Positions 23,262 to 35,992 of a DNA stretch of 64,000 nt are shown here, in pieces. The notes below the pieces were generated by a model. The model saw only the letters and a program-made list of their open reading frames with translations, was not told where the DNA came from and did no database searches. Origin of the DNA: Chlamydoabsidia padenii (lineage: Eukaryota > Mucoromycota > Mucoromycetes > Mucorales > Cunninghamellaceae); assembly GCA_025330725.1 (NCBI GenBank), contig JAIWND010000010.1:682001-746000 (forward strand). The letters run 5' to 3'. Within the stretch, counting starts at the first letter, position 1. Every line of letters begins with the position of its first letter. A program made the translations under genes and the position numbers.

Positions 23262-24394
23262 ATTTATAGAATAGACTTGTCATTGTAGTTATAATATACC
23301 ATTAATTAATAAAACTAGTACCATTAAATAAATCACATTGTCATCATTAGACTATTGTATAAATAGTGTCATGCACAAGGGGAGGATCATATCCTAGGGT
23401 GTGAGTCCGCGGGATTTGAAAATATAGGGTGTTGCATGAAATCCGGTCTTCCGTCCAAAGTGGTACTTCCCAACCCGCTGTAAAGATAAATTAAAACCAA
23501 TGTAAATTTTGTTTTTTATGGTCTCCGGCAAAAAAAGGGCATTACATACTTGCACCTTGAAGCATAGTCGCATTATATAATAGCCAAGATAATAGATATT
23601 GTTATTTTTTTATTCATACAAAGTAAGAGTCGGGTGTAAATGATGAGATGTTGAATAGAAAGGGGAGATATATTAATGTAATTAAGTATAAAGGGGAAGG
23701 GGTGAGAGTAATTGGTTGTTGTATTTTAATATCCTATTTGCCGGATGTCCACCAGTTTAATCCATCTACCAATAAGATCGCCGAGATGACTAATACCCTT
23801 GACGAGAAGATACCTTGTACTTGATTGGCTTGTGTATGTGTGTGTATGTTGATGACATTCATGATTCGGCAAGTAGGTGTGTAACTTGAGTAAAGGAATA
23901 GATTGATGTGGAGCTTGAAGCTGATTACCTTTGTGATTCCAAAGTGTGTGCTGTTTACTTTTATCGGTTTGTTGAGGGTATGTTGAGTGACAAATAAAGA
24001 TCAAGGAATGACTGTTGACAATATACGTCCATCCTTAACAGTCCGCCTGGTTGATGTTTTCCTTCTACAAAATCAAAAGACGTAAATGGTTATTAATACA
24101 CCCAATATCTTCATTTATTTTTTCTACTTGCCTTTTTTTTTCCATGTGTACCTTCCAAGTGATCGTGATGGGTTTATTTCCTTGTCTTTGCTGTAACTAC
24201 AGGATAATAGTGTTGCTTTCCGGTCTTCCAAGGCAATCAAAGTATGCCCCGATTCGTAGTGGGGAGAGAAAGAGGGGGGGGGAATGAAATCCAACGGATG
24301 CTTATATATTTCAAATCCCGCGATGCCAACAAAAGACAAAAAATTCAAGACACTGAGATTGTCTCTTCTTTCTTTTCTATTAAATTACTCATCA
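23262..24394. other. Intergenic region
   Basis: Begins with the kinase 3' flank, including ATTAATTAATAAAACTAGTA at 23303, then a B-box-like CGGGATTTGAAAA at 23410. A 92-codon minus-strand frame (23726-24004) has no recognisable domain and unremarkable composition; it may be chance. A second B-box-like motif (TTTCAAATCCCG, 24309-24320) lies 75 bp upstream of the DUF1748 start. No gene is supported with confidence. Confidence 0.4.
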
Positions 24395-24672
24395 ATGTGG
24401 GGAAAACTTGTCCATTTAACAGCAGATGCCGTCCTTGTATCCACCGTACTTGCTGGTGTAAAACGTAATACTGGTTTACAGTAAGTTAAAGAATCGTGAA
24501 CCATATTATCATCAAGCTAACCCACTTTTTTTTCTTTAGACCCAAGACCACAATGATCGAAAACGAAGATATCCGCGGCTATGTACAAAAGTATCTTAAT
24601 GTGGGTGAATGGGTTTTGGATAATAGTATCGTTTATATGAACAACTCGTCTTACTTTGAACGCAAGAATTGA
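24395..24672 (+). CDS. DUF1748 family small protein (YIL156W-B-like)
   Basis: Small fungal protein of unknown function, conserved in ascomycetes (S. cerevisiae YIL156W-B) and other fungi, often predicted membrane-associated. Two exons (24395-24480, 24540-24672) give 72 residues. The N-terminal block LVHLTADAVLVSTVLAGVKR and the ending SIVYMNNSSYFERKN match the two conserved halves of the family (DAVLVSTVLAGxKRxTG near the front, an aromatic SSYF near the end). The gene is too short to appear as one open frame, and only the splice at 24480/24540 reconstructs it. A B-box-like motif lies 75 bp upstream of the start. Confidence 0.85.
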
Positions 24673-25895
24673 TGTGGGTCGCTTACCATGTGGAATATAG
24701 AAGGTAAACCTGGGAAAAAAAAAACAGGGACATAAACACGTGATGATAGTATACTGACCCTTCTTTATATACAATGTAGCTCTTGCGTTGGTCACCTATT
24801 TATATTTGGTTTACGATGTACTTTATTATAGTCTTTTTTTATTACTTTTGAAATAAACTTGTTGTTATATTGATAGTTGTTGACGTAAATAGTGGAAAAA
24901 TGGGGGAAGGATCCGATCGGAACGGGTTTGGAGTCATAATTGGTAGCATAGGATATCGGCATTAGTCCACGGAAACCTTGGATGACTCACAATGGAACCC
25001 AAGAGACGGATCGGGAATGGAATGCATGATTAAAAAAATAAAAATAAAGGTGTTTGTTTATTGTATAAGGACAAAGTGGGACCTATCCATCCTAAACTAT
25101 TAACTAACTAATATAGTAAACATTAATCTATTCTATGCCAAGGCTATTACTGATTTCCATATTTTACTGCTACAAGAATAGGGATAGTCATTGATTACTT
25201 GTAAAAGACTATTTGCTTTTATTTTACCTTGATCGTCTGGGTTTAATCATTCATGATTATCCATTTACCTTGGTCAGATGACAGAATCCATAATTAGGCT
25301 ACAATAATGTGACCAAGTCTTGATTGTCTTCAGGGTCCTCCGTAATGGTGTCATTTCACAAGGATCGAAAAGAGCTACATAATAATATTGATGTTAGTAA
25401 CTTGTCTTTTGTTTTATTTCTTCTTTTTCTTCTTCTTTTTCTTTTGATTGTTTATCTTTGTTTTGATGAGTTTCCTTCCATTAATACCATTTTCGTTGTC
25501 CAGATTTCATAATGACTTGTTGCAAACATGGGTCGTCTCTGAAAACTATATATTTCTAAAAAAAAAAAAGTAGTTAGAGATTTAATAGCATCTTTACAAA
25601 TGTTCTTTATGTCAAACATACCAGTATTAAAACTGCATTGACAAGTTGAGGTGGTCGATGGAAAGAAAAGGGGAGAAAAAAAAAAAAAAAAGGAACAACC
25701 CTTAAAGCAAACTATTAAAGCGGCGCTGTAAAATTGAGTAAAAGATAATGGGAAGCAAAAACCAGCCGACAACCCATGGTATGACTTTTTATTGATATAG
25801 GAGTGATCATTTAGTTATGAGTAAAAAGAGAATGTTTCAAAAAAAAAGAAAAAGAAGAAAAAAAGTATGTAGAATGGATATGATATAAAAAGGAA
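24673..25895. other. Intergenic region, nothing coding recognised
   Basis: Convergent interval between DUF1748 (+) and the homeobox gene (-). It is AT-rich with A and T tracts (25558-25569, 25676-25691). It contains ATTAAAGCGGCGCTGTAAA (25714), nearly identical to a sequence at 21205 upstream of the UbiB kinase. Short open frames here have low-complexity Leu/Phe-rich translations and are not credible genes. Confidence 0.45.
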
Positions 25896-27325
25896 TTACA
25901 TGAATACGGAAGAAGGAGTATGCTGTTCCTGTTGTTGCTGATGTTGAAACAACTGCATGTAATATTGTTGCATTTGTTCAAAAGGAGGTGGTGGTGGTGG
26001 TGGGACGGGCATCAGGGATGAGGGAGTAGTTGACATTGCTGAAGCAAGATCGAGCATTTCCTTCTTTGTATGATGCTGATGATGATGCTGCTGTTGCTGT
26101 TGAGGAGAAGGATCATTCATGCCGGCCATCATTACCATCATCATATTAGTGGAAGCTGTGCTTGATGGAGCAGGTTCTGGGGTCGAACAAGGGGAAACAG
26201 ACAGATCATCATAACCCCCATTACCATGAGAAGACACATCCAAAGAAGGAGGTGGTAACACCAACTTGTGCGAGAACTCCGCCACCATATTGACAATATC
26301 CACTAGAGCGTGCTTCAAAGCGTCATAGTTGCCTTGGAGAACATGCATGGTTTCGATACTGGCTTGCTTGTTTTCAGAGAAATCGCCACAACGGACCCAG
26401 TCATCTACACTTGATTGTCGCATGCAGAATCGAATTTGCTGTTGGAGTGACACATCGACTTCGAGTTGGCCCACTGTTGTTGTCGCATTCAATGGTACTT
26501 GGGTGAGTCGCATTTGGTTGATTTGGTCAAAGTCGAGTTCAATACGGAATTTGTGTCCACCATCTTCTACTTGCCATACCATCATGCGTTCTAATGGATG
26601 ACAATAACATACAAGGTCCCATTCATTTTGTGGTGTCAATGACATGAATCTGGCCCATGTTCCGATTCTTAAAGCATTCACAGGGATAGGCAGTTGGATG
26701 ACTAGAAAATCGGGATTTGAAAAATCGGAGTTGACAAATTTAATATGCAGACACACACAATGAGATTTCTTTTTGTCTTACCTTGTCGATCTGTTCCTTC
26801 TGACATGGCACGAGTGGGTAAACCAAATGATGAAAAAATGGGTTGCTTTTCTGGCATAGAACTAAAAGAACGAAGTCGTTGCTGCTGGTCAAAACCAAAA
26901 GGATGAAAGGTGTGCCGGGGTTTGAAATTCCCCACATAGGATTCAGGGGTGATTAAGGCTCGTAAAGTATCTTGGTAAGCAGATGAAGTAGTAGCAGCAG
27001 TGGATGCGTTGATGTTCTTGCTGAGTAAAGGTGGTTCAATCCAACCGGTACGTACATTGGGGACAAGGGATGACATGTCTTGGCCGAGCGAATAGGCTTC
27101 CGATTTCCGAGCTTTGGCACGACGATTTTGGAACCAAATTTGGATAGTCCGCTCGCTGACTTCTAATTCCCGAGCAAGATGGCTTCTCATGGCGGCATCT
27201 GGTAATGCGTTGGTGACAAAAGATTCTTGAAGTACAGCGACTTGACTCGGCTTTAGATGAGTACGTTTTCTCGTGTAAGGAGTGGATGAAAAAGAAGATG
27301 AGGATTGGCTGCGTTGACGTTGCAT
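25896..27325 (-). CDS. Homeodomain transcription factor
   Basis: Predicted nuclear DNA-binding regulator. Two exons (27325-26782, 26701-25896) give 449 residues. The homeodomain occupies about residues 17-76: TRKRTHLKPSQVAVLQESF in helix 1 and IQIWFQNRRAKARK in recognition helix 3, with W, F, N and R at the invariant positions. No three-residue TALE insertion is seen. After the intron a second conserved-looking region (about 183-290) reads as ALRIGTWARF, DLVCYCHPLERMMVWQVEDG and FRIELDFDQINQMRL, a globular domain found beside homeodomains in some fungal regulators; its function is not known to me. The C-terminus is rich in Gln, His and Pro. The single 80-nt intron carries the B-box-like motif just before its acceptor. 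Confidence 0.9.
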
Positions 27326-28726
27326 TGTAGGTGTATGTTATGTAAAAATGAGAGGCAGTGTAGTATATGAGAGAGAGAGAGAAAAAAAAAGGGGGATATC
27401 GGTGAGACCAGCACTGATACTTTTTTTAGTTTTATGTAAAGTTGAGTTTTAGATAAAGAGAAATGGAAAAAAGGGAAGTTGGAAAAAAGGCTGATTAGAC
27501 CCAATAGCTTTTTATAGATGTAAGAAAGAAAAAAAAAAGGGTAAAAGAAAAAGTAATCTAGCTTAAACAGGAATCCAATGGCTTAATGATTGTTGGTAGT
27601 ACAAAAAGGATCTTGCACAGTTGAATGCACATCGTCATTTTTGTCTCTTGCTTTGATACGCAGGCGCACACATATACACACGCTAACCCACCCCTTTCAT
27701 GACATTACTTTTTTCATCCTTCTCGGTTCATCACAGATGATAGGATTTACTATCATCTGCCACTTAAACCAATGATCACCTCTGAACCTCAAGCGAAATA
27801 AAAGAGTCTGTGCGCACCAATCAGGAATCGAGGAAAAAAAAAGCATGGCCATTCTTATAAAAATAGTTTTTTTTTTCTTTCTTTTTTTTTTCAAAAGCGT
27901 GATTTCCGAGATGACTCCTTACGGAAGCGAACATAATATAGTCATGGAAGCCACATGATAAGATGTATCGATCATACACTCACAAGCATCCCACCAACCA
28001 CAGTCGACTAATTTCAAATCCCGACTGCAGGAATGGTGCTTTTTTTCATGCATGAACACGAGAATGGTAAAGCAACAATGAAAAAGAGTGTATAGAAACT
28101 CCTTACTTTCTTTTTAGACGTACTCCCATTTCAGAATAAAAGTGCGGTGGTTCATTCATTTCTTGCATAATCTTATTTTTAAATATCAAAAAAACACAGC
28201 TTTTTTTTTTACAAGGAGGAAAAAAAGAAGGAGGGGGGGATATCGGAGTGTCATTATCCCTCCCCCCCCCGATTGCCACTTTGATAATGTCAGACTTGTC
28301 ATCTTCACCCTATGTACTTTTATCCTCACATATCATACTGCCACATTACCTTTCTTGGATGTATGATTACATATGTACAGTGTACCCCTTTAGCATATAT
28401 AGAGTGTACCATTCTATACTACATCTCTCAAATTGTACTAATCCTATGTATACTACATATTAATATATATATAAAAAGGGTCGATCTTTCTCATAAGGAG
28501 ATAGACAAAGGCGGGCGATGATGTTTTGTTTGTATTGGTCTGGAGTCCAAGATAATTTGAAACACCTCCTTCTTTTTCTTACTCTCTCTTTCTTTCTCCT
28601 TAATTTTTTTTTATCCCCTTCCCCCCCTTTTTTTTTTTCTTCTCTTCTTCCTTCCTATTCTACAATAAAACTAAACTAGACCCTTCACATATACATATTA
28701 CTTTGAAGCATTACTACAGTACAATA
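27326..28726. promoter_or_regulatory. Divergent intergenic region (homeobox / D-hydroxyacid dehydrogenase)
   Basis: A 1.4-kb spacer between two divergently transcribed genes, long for this window, which fits a regulated homeobox promoter. It contains a B-box-like TTTCAAATCCCG at 28012-28023, TCATGCATGA at 28045, and pyrimidine-rich leader sequence (28560-28660) before the dehydrogenase start. Open frames in it are low-complexity. No specific operator is recognised. Confidence 0.35.
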
Positions 28727-30804
28727 ATGAATGTAGGTCGCTGGTCTCGTCATACTTACAAGCGTCTTTACAGCACAAAGTCAGTAACCCTCACTGTGGA
28801 CAAATTCCCCGGCTATGTTCGTCACCCTCACTTTAAAAAGGTAAACACGCACTCCAACTCGATAAGAAGCTAACAAGTCTCTCTCTTTTTTTTTGGTAGC
28901 AAACACAACAAGATTTGAACTATTTTGAATCCATCGTTGGACGACAGGGATGCATTACTGGACACGACGAAATGGTGGCTTACAATACAGACTGGATGAA
29001 CAAGTTCCGTGGACAATCTCAACTGGTGCTTATGCCTCGTACCACACAACAAGTGTCGGCCATTTTACGCTATTGTCATGATCAAAAGTAAAAAGTAAAT
29101 CGATGGTTCTTTGGGTTGGGGTTAAGGAATTAACGAAACTAAACTCTCTTTCTTTTAGATTGGCAGTTGTACCTCAAGGTGGCAATACAGGCTTGGTGGG
29201 TGGTTCGGTACCTGTATTCGATGAAATCATTCTGAATATGAAAAGCATGAATCGTATTCGATCATTTGATAGTGTATCAGGTAAATAAAGCATAATAACA
29301 TAATAGACAAATACAAAAAAAAAAAAAAAAAAAAAAAAAAGTTGCTGATTTCAATATTATAGGTATCTTGACGGCAGACGCTGGTTGTATATTGGAAGTC
29401 CTTGATAATTGGTTGGCTGAAAAGGGGTATATGATGCCACTAGATCTTGCAGCAAAAGGAAGGTAAGTTGAATATACTCATACATGATTCATCAAGTTTA
29501 ACTTTTTTATTTATTTATTTGTTTGTTAGTTGTCATATTGGTGGAAACATAGCTACTAATGCTGGCGGATTGCGATTATTACGATATGGATCACTACATG
29601 GTACGGTCCTTGGATTGGAAGTGGTGTTAGCCAATGGTACTGTATTGAATAACATGTCGACTTTACGAAAAGACAATACTGGATTTGATTTGAAACAGCT
29701 GTTTATCGGCTCTGAAGGCACCATAGGCGTAATCACTGGTGTTTCCATTTTGACCCCTTTACGATCAAAAGTAAGTTACAGACAGAGAAGAAAAACTACT
29801 TGATTAATCTCATTTCTCCAACTTTTGTCATCATAGGCGGTGAATGTGGCACTTCTTGGGTTGAACTCTTTTGATGATGTACAGGTGGCCTTCAAGAAAT
29901 CTCGGGTGGAACTATCAGAAATCCTCTCGGCGTTTGAATTCTGGGACATCCATTCCTTCCAAATGTACAAGAAACATTTTAATAATAAAGAGGTGATGGA
30001 GAAGGATTATCCTTTTTATATATTGATCGAAACAAGTGGATCGAACAAGGATCATGATGATCAGGTAAACAAATAATGAATAAGCTCTATTAACAAACAA
30101 ACCAAACTCACCCCACCACTTTTTGGTGTATAGAAATTGACAAATTACTTGGAACAAATGATGGTGAATGGTATTGCTCAAGATGGCGTGGTGGCTCAAG
30201 ATCAACAACAAATGCGAGATCTTTGGGGTATTCGTGATGGATTGACTGAAGCTCTTGGCAAGGAACCAGCGGTGTACAAATATGATATTTCCATTCCTGT
30301 TGCCAAGATTTGGGATTGTACAGAAGATATGCGGCATCATTTGAAAGCAGGTGGGGTATTTGGTCAAGTCGATTCACCTGTCATTAATGTCGTTGCCTAT
30401 GGTCATATTGGTGATGGTAATGTTCACTTGAACATTGTCACAAAGGATTTGGATACTCGTGTCTCTGATTTGATCGAACCTTATCTATTTGAATGGGTTG
30501 GTAAGTCGATATAATAGGGGGGGGGATCATTCACTGGATACTCATTTTTTTATTTTTTTTTTATTTTTTAGCTAGACATCAAGGATCGATCAGTGCGGAA
30601 CATGGTTTGGGGGTGGCGAAAAACGAATTCTTGGGTTACTCGAAATCACCGGAAATGATTGAATTGATGAAGACGACTAAAGCAATGTTGGATCCAAAAG
30701 GCATATTGAACCCCTACAAGGTAAGAGATGGAAACAAAATAAAAGAAAAAAAGATTAAACGATCCTTTCTTCTTTATATACCATAGTACCTTCCACAATC
30801 GTGA
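28727..30804 (+). CDS. FAD-linked D-2-hydroxyacid (D-2-hydroxyglutarate / D-lactate) dehydrogenase
   Basis: Predicted mitochondrial flavoenzyme oxidising D-2-hydroxyglutarate or D-lactate, related to yeast Dld2/Dld3 and animal D2HGDH. Nine exons (28727-28840, 28900-29087, 29159-29280, 29363-29462, 29530-29770, 29837-30064, 30134-30500, 30572-30720, 30787-30804) give 508 residues. The N-terminus ([13 protein letters not shown]) is basic and hydroxylated like a mitochondrial presequence. [17 protein letters not shown] is the FAD-binding_4 motif, followed by [16 protein letters not shown]. The C-terminal FAD-oxidase domain has [10 protein letters not shown] with the metal-binding His residues and [10 protein letters not shown]. 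The last exon is 18 nt. Intron 3 has a 26-A run. Confidence 0.93.
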
Positions 30805-31965
30805 TTATACCACTACAGCCTCGACAACCTTATGAAACCACCTGATTTAGTTTAGTCTCCCTCTAGTGTTACTTTAATATACTTCTTCATCTTTGGCCTA
30901 TGTGTTGACTTTTTATACTTATTGTAACTTGTTTATTCAATAAAAAGAAAAGTGTGTCTTGTCAATGTAGATGGAAATCATAAAACGTGGTTTATCATAA
31001 AGTAAAGAGCCGATGGTTACAAAATGGAATGTTGGGATGGGAAATGAAATCTGTTGTGTTTTGGATCACCCGTGCAAAACCTTTAATCACGTTTTTTGAC
31101 AGAAATAGTGTTTTTGGGTATTGTAATTACTTTTTTAATATAATATTGTCATTACTGTGATTATCTTTTTTAGTGATAAGTCGATCCCTGTCTATTTAAC
31201 ATACATAACATAATGTATCAAATGATTTGTAAAGTGTAAAAACCTGTCATCAACATGGTCTGTATGTATAACATAGGGAGTAGAGTAACTGAGAAAGAAG
31301 GGATGCCGCCGTGTAACATTAATTTCAATCGCCGATACCATTTATGGTATGTCTTCGTGTTTAGTCAGTTAGTCCTCCCCCTTTTTGTGCTTATCACATA
31401 GTATTATTGATTTTCCTTCCTTTTCCTATATCCTGCGGGAATGGAAAGGGAAAAAAATTGGGAGGGGGGTTCATTGTTTCAAAAGTGAAAAGATGATAAG
31501 TAGATGGATCATTTATGTGGTACACACATACATTCTACGAGTACAAAGAAAATAGGAAGCGAGCACTTTATGGTTTTATGCAGGTACGATTTGCAAGCGG
31601 AATTTGAAAAATATATGAATCTAGAACAGGTCAAGTTAATTGCCCACAGTGAAAGCGGGATTCAAATATGGAAAAGTGGCACTGAGTTTCTAGGTGATCA
31701 AACCCCGAGCTTATTGGATACTATATTAATGATAAAAATAGTTTTTTTTTTTTTCTTTATCCCTTTCCCTCCCTCTTTTTCTTTTTCTTTCTTCTTTCTC
31801 ATTATCTATTATATAAAAAGGTGTTACTCTTTTATCTACCTTATCCACCCACTCTTTTTTTTTTTTTTAATAATAATCTGGATCGAATTTGGCTCCACTA
31901 GATAGACATATAGCCATCATCACTCCCTTTGATACACACATAATAGAAGGACAAAAAAAAAAAAG
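30805..31965. other. Intergenic region upstream of chitin synthase
   Basis: A 1.16-kb spacer. A near-match to the B-box-like motif (AAGCGGGATTCAAAT) lies at 31654, about 300 bp upstream of the chitin synthase start. Poly-pyrimidine leader tracts fill 31740-31800. The open frame at 31504-31905 ends in low-complexity Phe-rich sequence and is not credible as a gene. Confidence 0.4.
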
Positions 31966-34900
31966 ATGCCAGGGCCAGGTGGGTATGATCCGTACCAACA
32001 ACAACAACAACAACCACAACATCATTATGTAGATACAACGGGAAATAGTACATCGATAGGCCGAAGACCTACCACTCTAGGTCGTGCACCCACTCGACGT
32101 ATCCTCGCTGGTGCCAACAACAATGCCAATAATGCCAGTCAAGATATCCAACGCGGCCGTACCTTGATTCGACCTGATCGGTATCAAGAACCAGCCCCTT
32201 TGATGACAGGTAAACCACAAACAAGTCGTTCGGCCTTTGAACCTTGGACCTTGTTTTCTCGAATCGTCACCTTTTGGGCTCTGCCCCCATTCCTCCGCGC
32301 CTGTGGTTTATCTGACAAGAGTATGCAACAAGCCTGGCGGGAAAAAATGACGTTATGCTTCTTGATTGCTTGTCTCGGTGGGTTTGTCGCTTTTATCACC
32401 ATTGGTCTGTCTACGGTATTATGTCCTCCTGGTGCGGCTAACAATAAGGCTAACTTTGCTTCTTATAATGATACCGCTGGTGCTTGTAAGTTGATTGGCA
32501 ACATAAAAAAAAAAGATCAACGGGCGGGATTTGAAAAAATAGTTTTTTTGGGTGGGATAAAAGATGGGGTCCACTCACTTTTTTTTTTTTTTTTTTCTTC
32601 CACTTTCTCATCTCCTAACTAGTTGGTCTTGTTGGTATTCAAGGCTGGCAATTCAATATTTCTAGCTACAAACCTACAGGAAACGACAACTTTTACAACC
32701 TTTTACCTGGCACAGATGTCACCAATAGTTTTCAACACGGTCAAAATCTTGCTTCTTGTACTAATCCTGGGGATGCCACGACAGCATCATATGCGGCGGT
32801 GCAACTCAACCCCTGTACTGGCACCAGCTGTAGCATTGGTCCCATCAACGAAGCCACCTTCAAATCTATAGGTATCACGAATTCTTCACGACAAGTTGGA
32901 TTTGATTGGGAACAAATGGCGAGCACCGAACTGGCAAATTACTTGGTGGTGGACGGCAACGTATTGAACATGGATCCTTATATGAATCAACACCAGACGG
33001 CACTGGCTAATGACGAACTGGACGAGGTGATTCGTACGGTGCTTAATCAATCGTTTGCAGCAGGTGGACGAGATGCCACCAAACTATTCTATCGCAAATC
33101 ATCACTTCAAGCGTCGATTCCTTGTTTGGTGGAAAAGTACAGGGCGGGCTCGATTGATAAGGATACCATTGGGTGTTTTATGGCAGCGATTATCTTGTAT
33201 TGCTCTCTTTTGATTGTGGTGTCATTGGTGCTGGCTCGTTTCTTGATGGCCTTGATCTTCTCTTGGTTCTTGTCTCGCAAATTGTCTCAAACTCCTGCTG
33301 ATGTGAATTCGCCCTTGTACAATAATGGTGCAGCTATAGCGGCGGGTGCGGCGGCGGGTCGAGGTGGTAAAATGTTCCCTAATCAACAAGCCATGGAAAT
33401 GGCCGATATCAACACGCCTTTGACTGGTGGTAATGGCTCTTTTGCAAACCTTCGAACGGAAATTGGAAACGATCTGTATACTATCATGTTGATTACTTGT
33501 TATTCGGAAAACACAGAAGGTATTCGGGCAACAGTAGAATCTTTATCTTCGACAATCTATCCTGATGATCGCAAACTCTTATTCTTGGTGGCTGATGGGA
33601 TTATCACCGGTCATGGCGAAACAATGTCTACTCCGGATATGTGTTTGGAATTGATGACCTTTGACTCGCCTGAAATGAAGAATCCTGAAGATCAAGCTTA
33701 TTTGGCTGTAGCTATTGGATCCAAGCAATACAATATGGCAAAGGTTTATGCTGGGCACTATGGTAAAGTTATATATAAAAGGTGAATGAAAAAAAGGGAC
33801 CTCATACTAACTAATCCTCCTTGTAGTTTGCAAAGGTCATAAGGTACCGATGATCCTTATTGTGAAAACTGGTGGACCTGCTGAACAAGGAAAACCAAAA
33901 CCTGGCAATCGTGGTAAACGGGACTCTCAATTAATTTTAATGAACTTCTTTAGCCGTGTAACATATAATGACCGTATGACTCCTTTGGATTATGAATTGT
34001 TCCAAAAGATCAAGTATATCACTGGTGTTACTCCTGATCTCTTTGAAGTGGTACTCATGGTAAGAATAACTTTATACAAAGAAAAGAAAAAAAAAAGAGT
34101 GAGACTAAAAAAAAAAGGAATACTTCTTTTTTCACGTATATAGGTGGATGCTGATACAAAGGTATATGATACATCACTCCGTGTCCTAGTAAACTGTATG
34201 GTGAACGACAACTTGATCATGGGTCTTTGCGGTGAAACCAAGATTGCCAATAAACGGGATTCGTGGGTGACGGCCATTCAAGTGTATGAATACTTTATCT
34301 CTCATCATATGGCTAAAGGATTTGAAGCTGTGTTTGGTGGTGTGACCTGTCTTCCTGGTTGTTTCTCCATGTATCGACTCAAGGCTCGCAAAGGTGACGG
34401 TGACTGGATTCCTATTATCACTAAACCCGAAATTGTACAAGAATACTCCTCCAACACTATCGATACCCTTCATCAAAAGAATCTCTTGTTGCTTGGTGAA
34501 GATCGGTTTTTGACCACTCTTATGCTTCGTAACTTTCCATTCCGGAAAATGGTGTTTACTCCTCAAGCTGTAAGTCTAATCATGTTGATATGTTGATGGA
34601 CTGTTACTAAACCATTCTTTCTTCCAATAGATTTGTAAAACCATTGTACCTGATGAATTCAAGGTCCTTTTATCTCAACGACGTCGATGGATTAATTCTA
34701 CTATTCATAATCTCTTTGAATTGGTACTGGTGCGTAATCTATGTGGTACATTCTGCTTCTCTATGCAATTTGTGGTGATGATGGATTTAGTTGGTACATT
34801 GACTCTTCCTGTTGCTATTGTTTTGACGGTGGTACTTATTGTCAACATGGCAAGCACGAAAATCACCGACTTTTCCACTGCAGTACCTTTAATTCTCCTG

Positions 34901-35482
34901 ATCATTGTCCTCTTCTCACCGGCATTTTTGATCTTGATCACTACACGTAAATGGGTCTATTTGATGTGGATGGCTGTCTACCTCGTTGCCCTACCTATTT
35001 GGAACTTTGTGTTACCGGTCTACTCCTTTTGGCACTTTGATGATTTCTCCTGGGGTGAAACAAGAAAGGTGGAAGGTGAAACCAAGGGCGACGATCATTC
35101 CAAAGCAGAAGGCCAATTCGATCCATCCAAGATTCCTTTGAAACGATGGGAAGATTATGAACGTAAACGGATTCGAACCAACAAACGGCGGGAACGAAAG
35201 GAACGACAGATTCGGGAAATGGGTGCCACTCACTATACACCTAATGATACTCAATCGGCTGCTCCTCCTATGCATTACTTTGATCCTTCCAAAGAGGCCC
35301 CGGTTAAATCTGGTTCGGGTTATTATCCTACTTTTACTCCTCAAATGTCGCCAGCTCCATTACCAAATCAACAATCTCCTCCTCCACCACCTCAACAACA
35401 ACAATGGCAACAACCTCCACCGTCTCATCAACCTCAATTCATGGGTCCTGGTCAATATATGGGCACTCCTCCTCGTCGTTGA
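31966..35482 (+). CDS. Chitin synthase, class IV-like (GT2 family)
   Basis: Integral membrane enzyme that polymerises GlcNAc from UDP-GlcNAc into cell-wall chitin. Five exons (31966-32485, 32623-33762, 33827-34059, 34144-34569, 34631-35482) give 1056 residues. After a Gln-rich N-terminus come a first membrane segment (about 135-155), an extracytoplasmic loop, and a second membrane pair near residue 360-390. The catalytic GT2 domain includes MVDADTKV (substrate/metal-binding Asp), [11 protein letters not shown] (catalytic Asp) and [12 protein letters not shown], the QRRRW product-binding signature. Several membrane spans follow, then a basic cytosolic tail ending in a Pro/Gln-rich region. No myosin motor is present, which excludes class V/VII. 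The first intron contains a B-box-like motif at 32525. Confidence 0.95.
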
Positions 35483-35992
35483 AAAAGGGAAACTCACTTT
35501 TAACACCTATATAGGATACATTCCATCTCCCCCTTTTGTTTTTTTTGTACTTTCTCTTTTATTATTCATTCGAGCATACCCTCTTTTAACCCTCACATCC
35601 CATCCTCATTTAGTGTTAGTTTTTACCTTGGCTCTTTTATATACATTTATTTGAATAAATCCTCTCTTACACATAATAAATGATTGTCATATATATGAAA
35701 TATATTGTTATCATTCACTATATTACTGTTTTAAAAATGTTAGTCTTCTTTTTTATTTAGCGATAGGATTTGACAGGTCGGTGTTTCAACTTGTCTTACT
35801 GGCATAATGTCTCCCTGAGCGCACGTGGCTTCTTGAAGCAAATTTGCTTGGGAATGAAAAAAAAAACGGTGTCATCATATACCCACCCACCCCCAAAGTA
35901 AAACAATAGTAGCAAAACGAGTTTATTTAGTTGGCAGTATTAAAAAAAAAAAAAATGACAGATATACTATACTATCTACCCTACCAAATCCA
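35483..35992. other. Convergent 3' intergenic region
   Basis: Between the chitin synthase stop and the EF-P stop. It contains T-rich and A-rich 3' flanks and AATAAA-like sequences (35655, 35676). No gene or structured element is seen. Confidence 0.45.

Noticed and set aside
23726..24004. 92-codon minus-strand frame
   Set aside because: No recognisable domain, no splice partner and composition close to the surrounding non-coding DNA.
25452..25772. 106-codon minus-strand frame
   Set aside because: Dominated by a poly-Phe stretch from an A-run and interrupted by splice-unlike sequence; no family match recognised.
35157..35654. Long plus-strand frame overlapping the chitin synthase 3' end
   Set aside because: Alternative-frame shadow of the chitin synthase tail.
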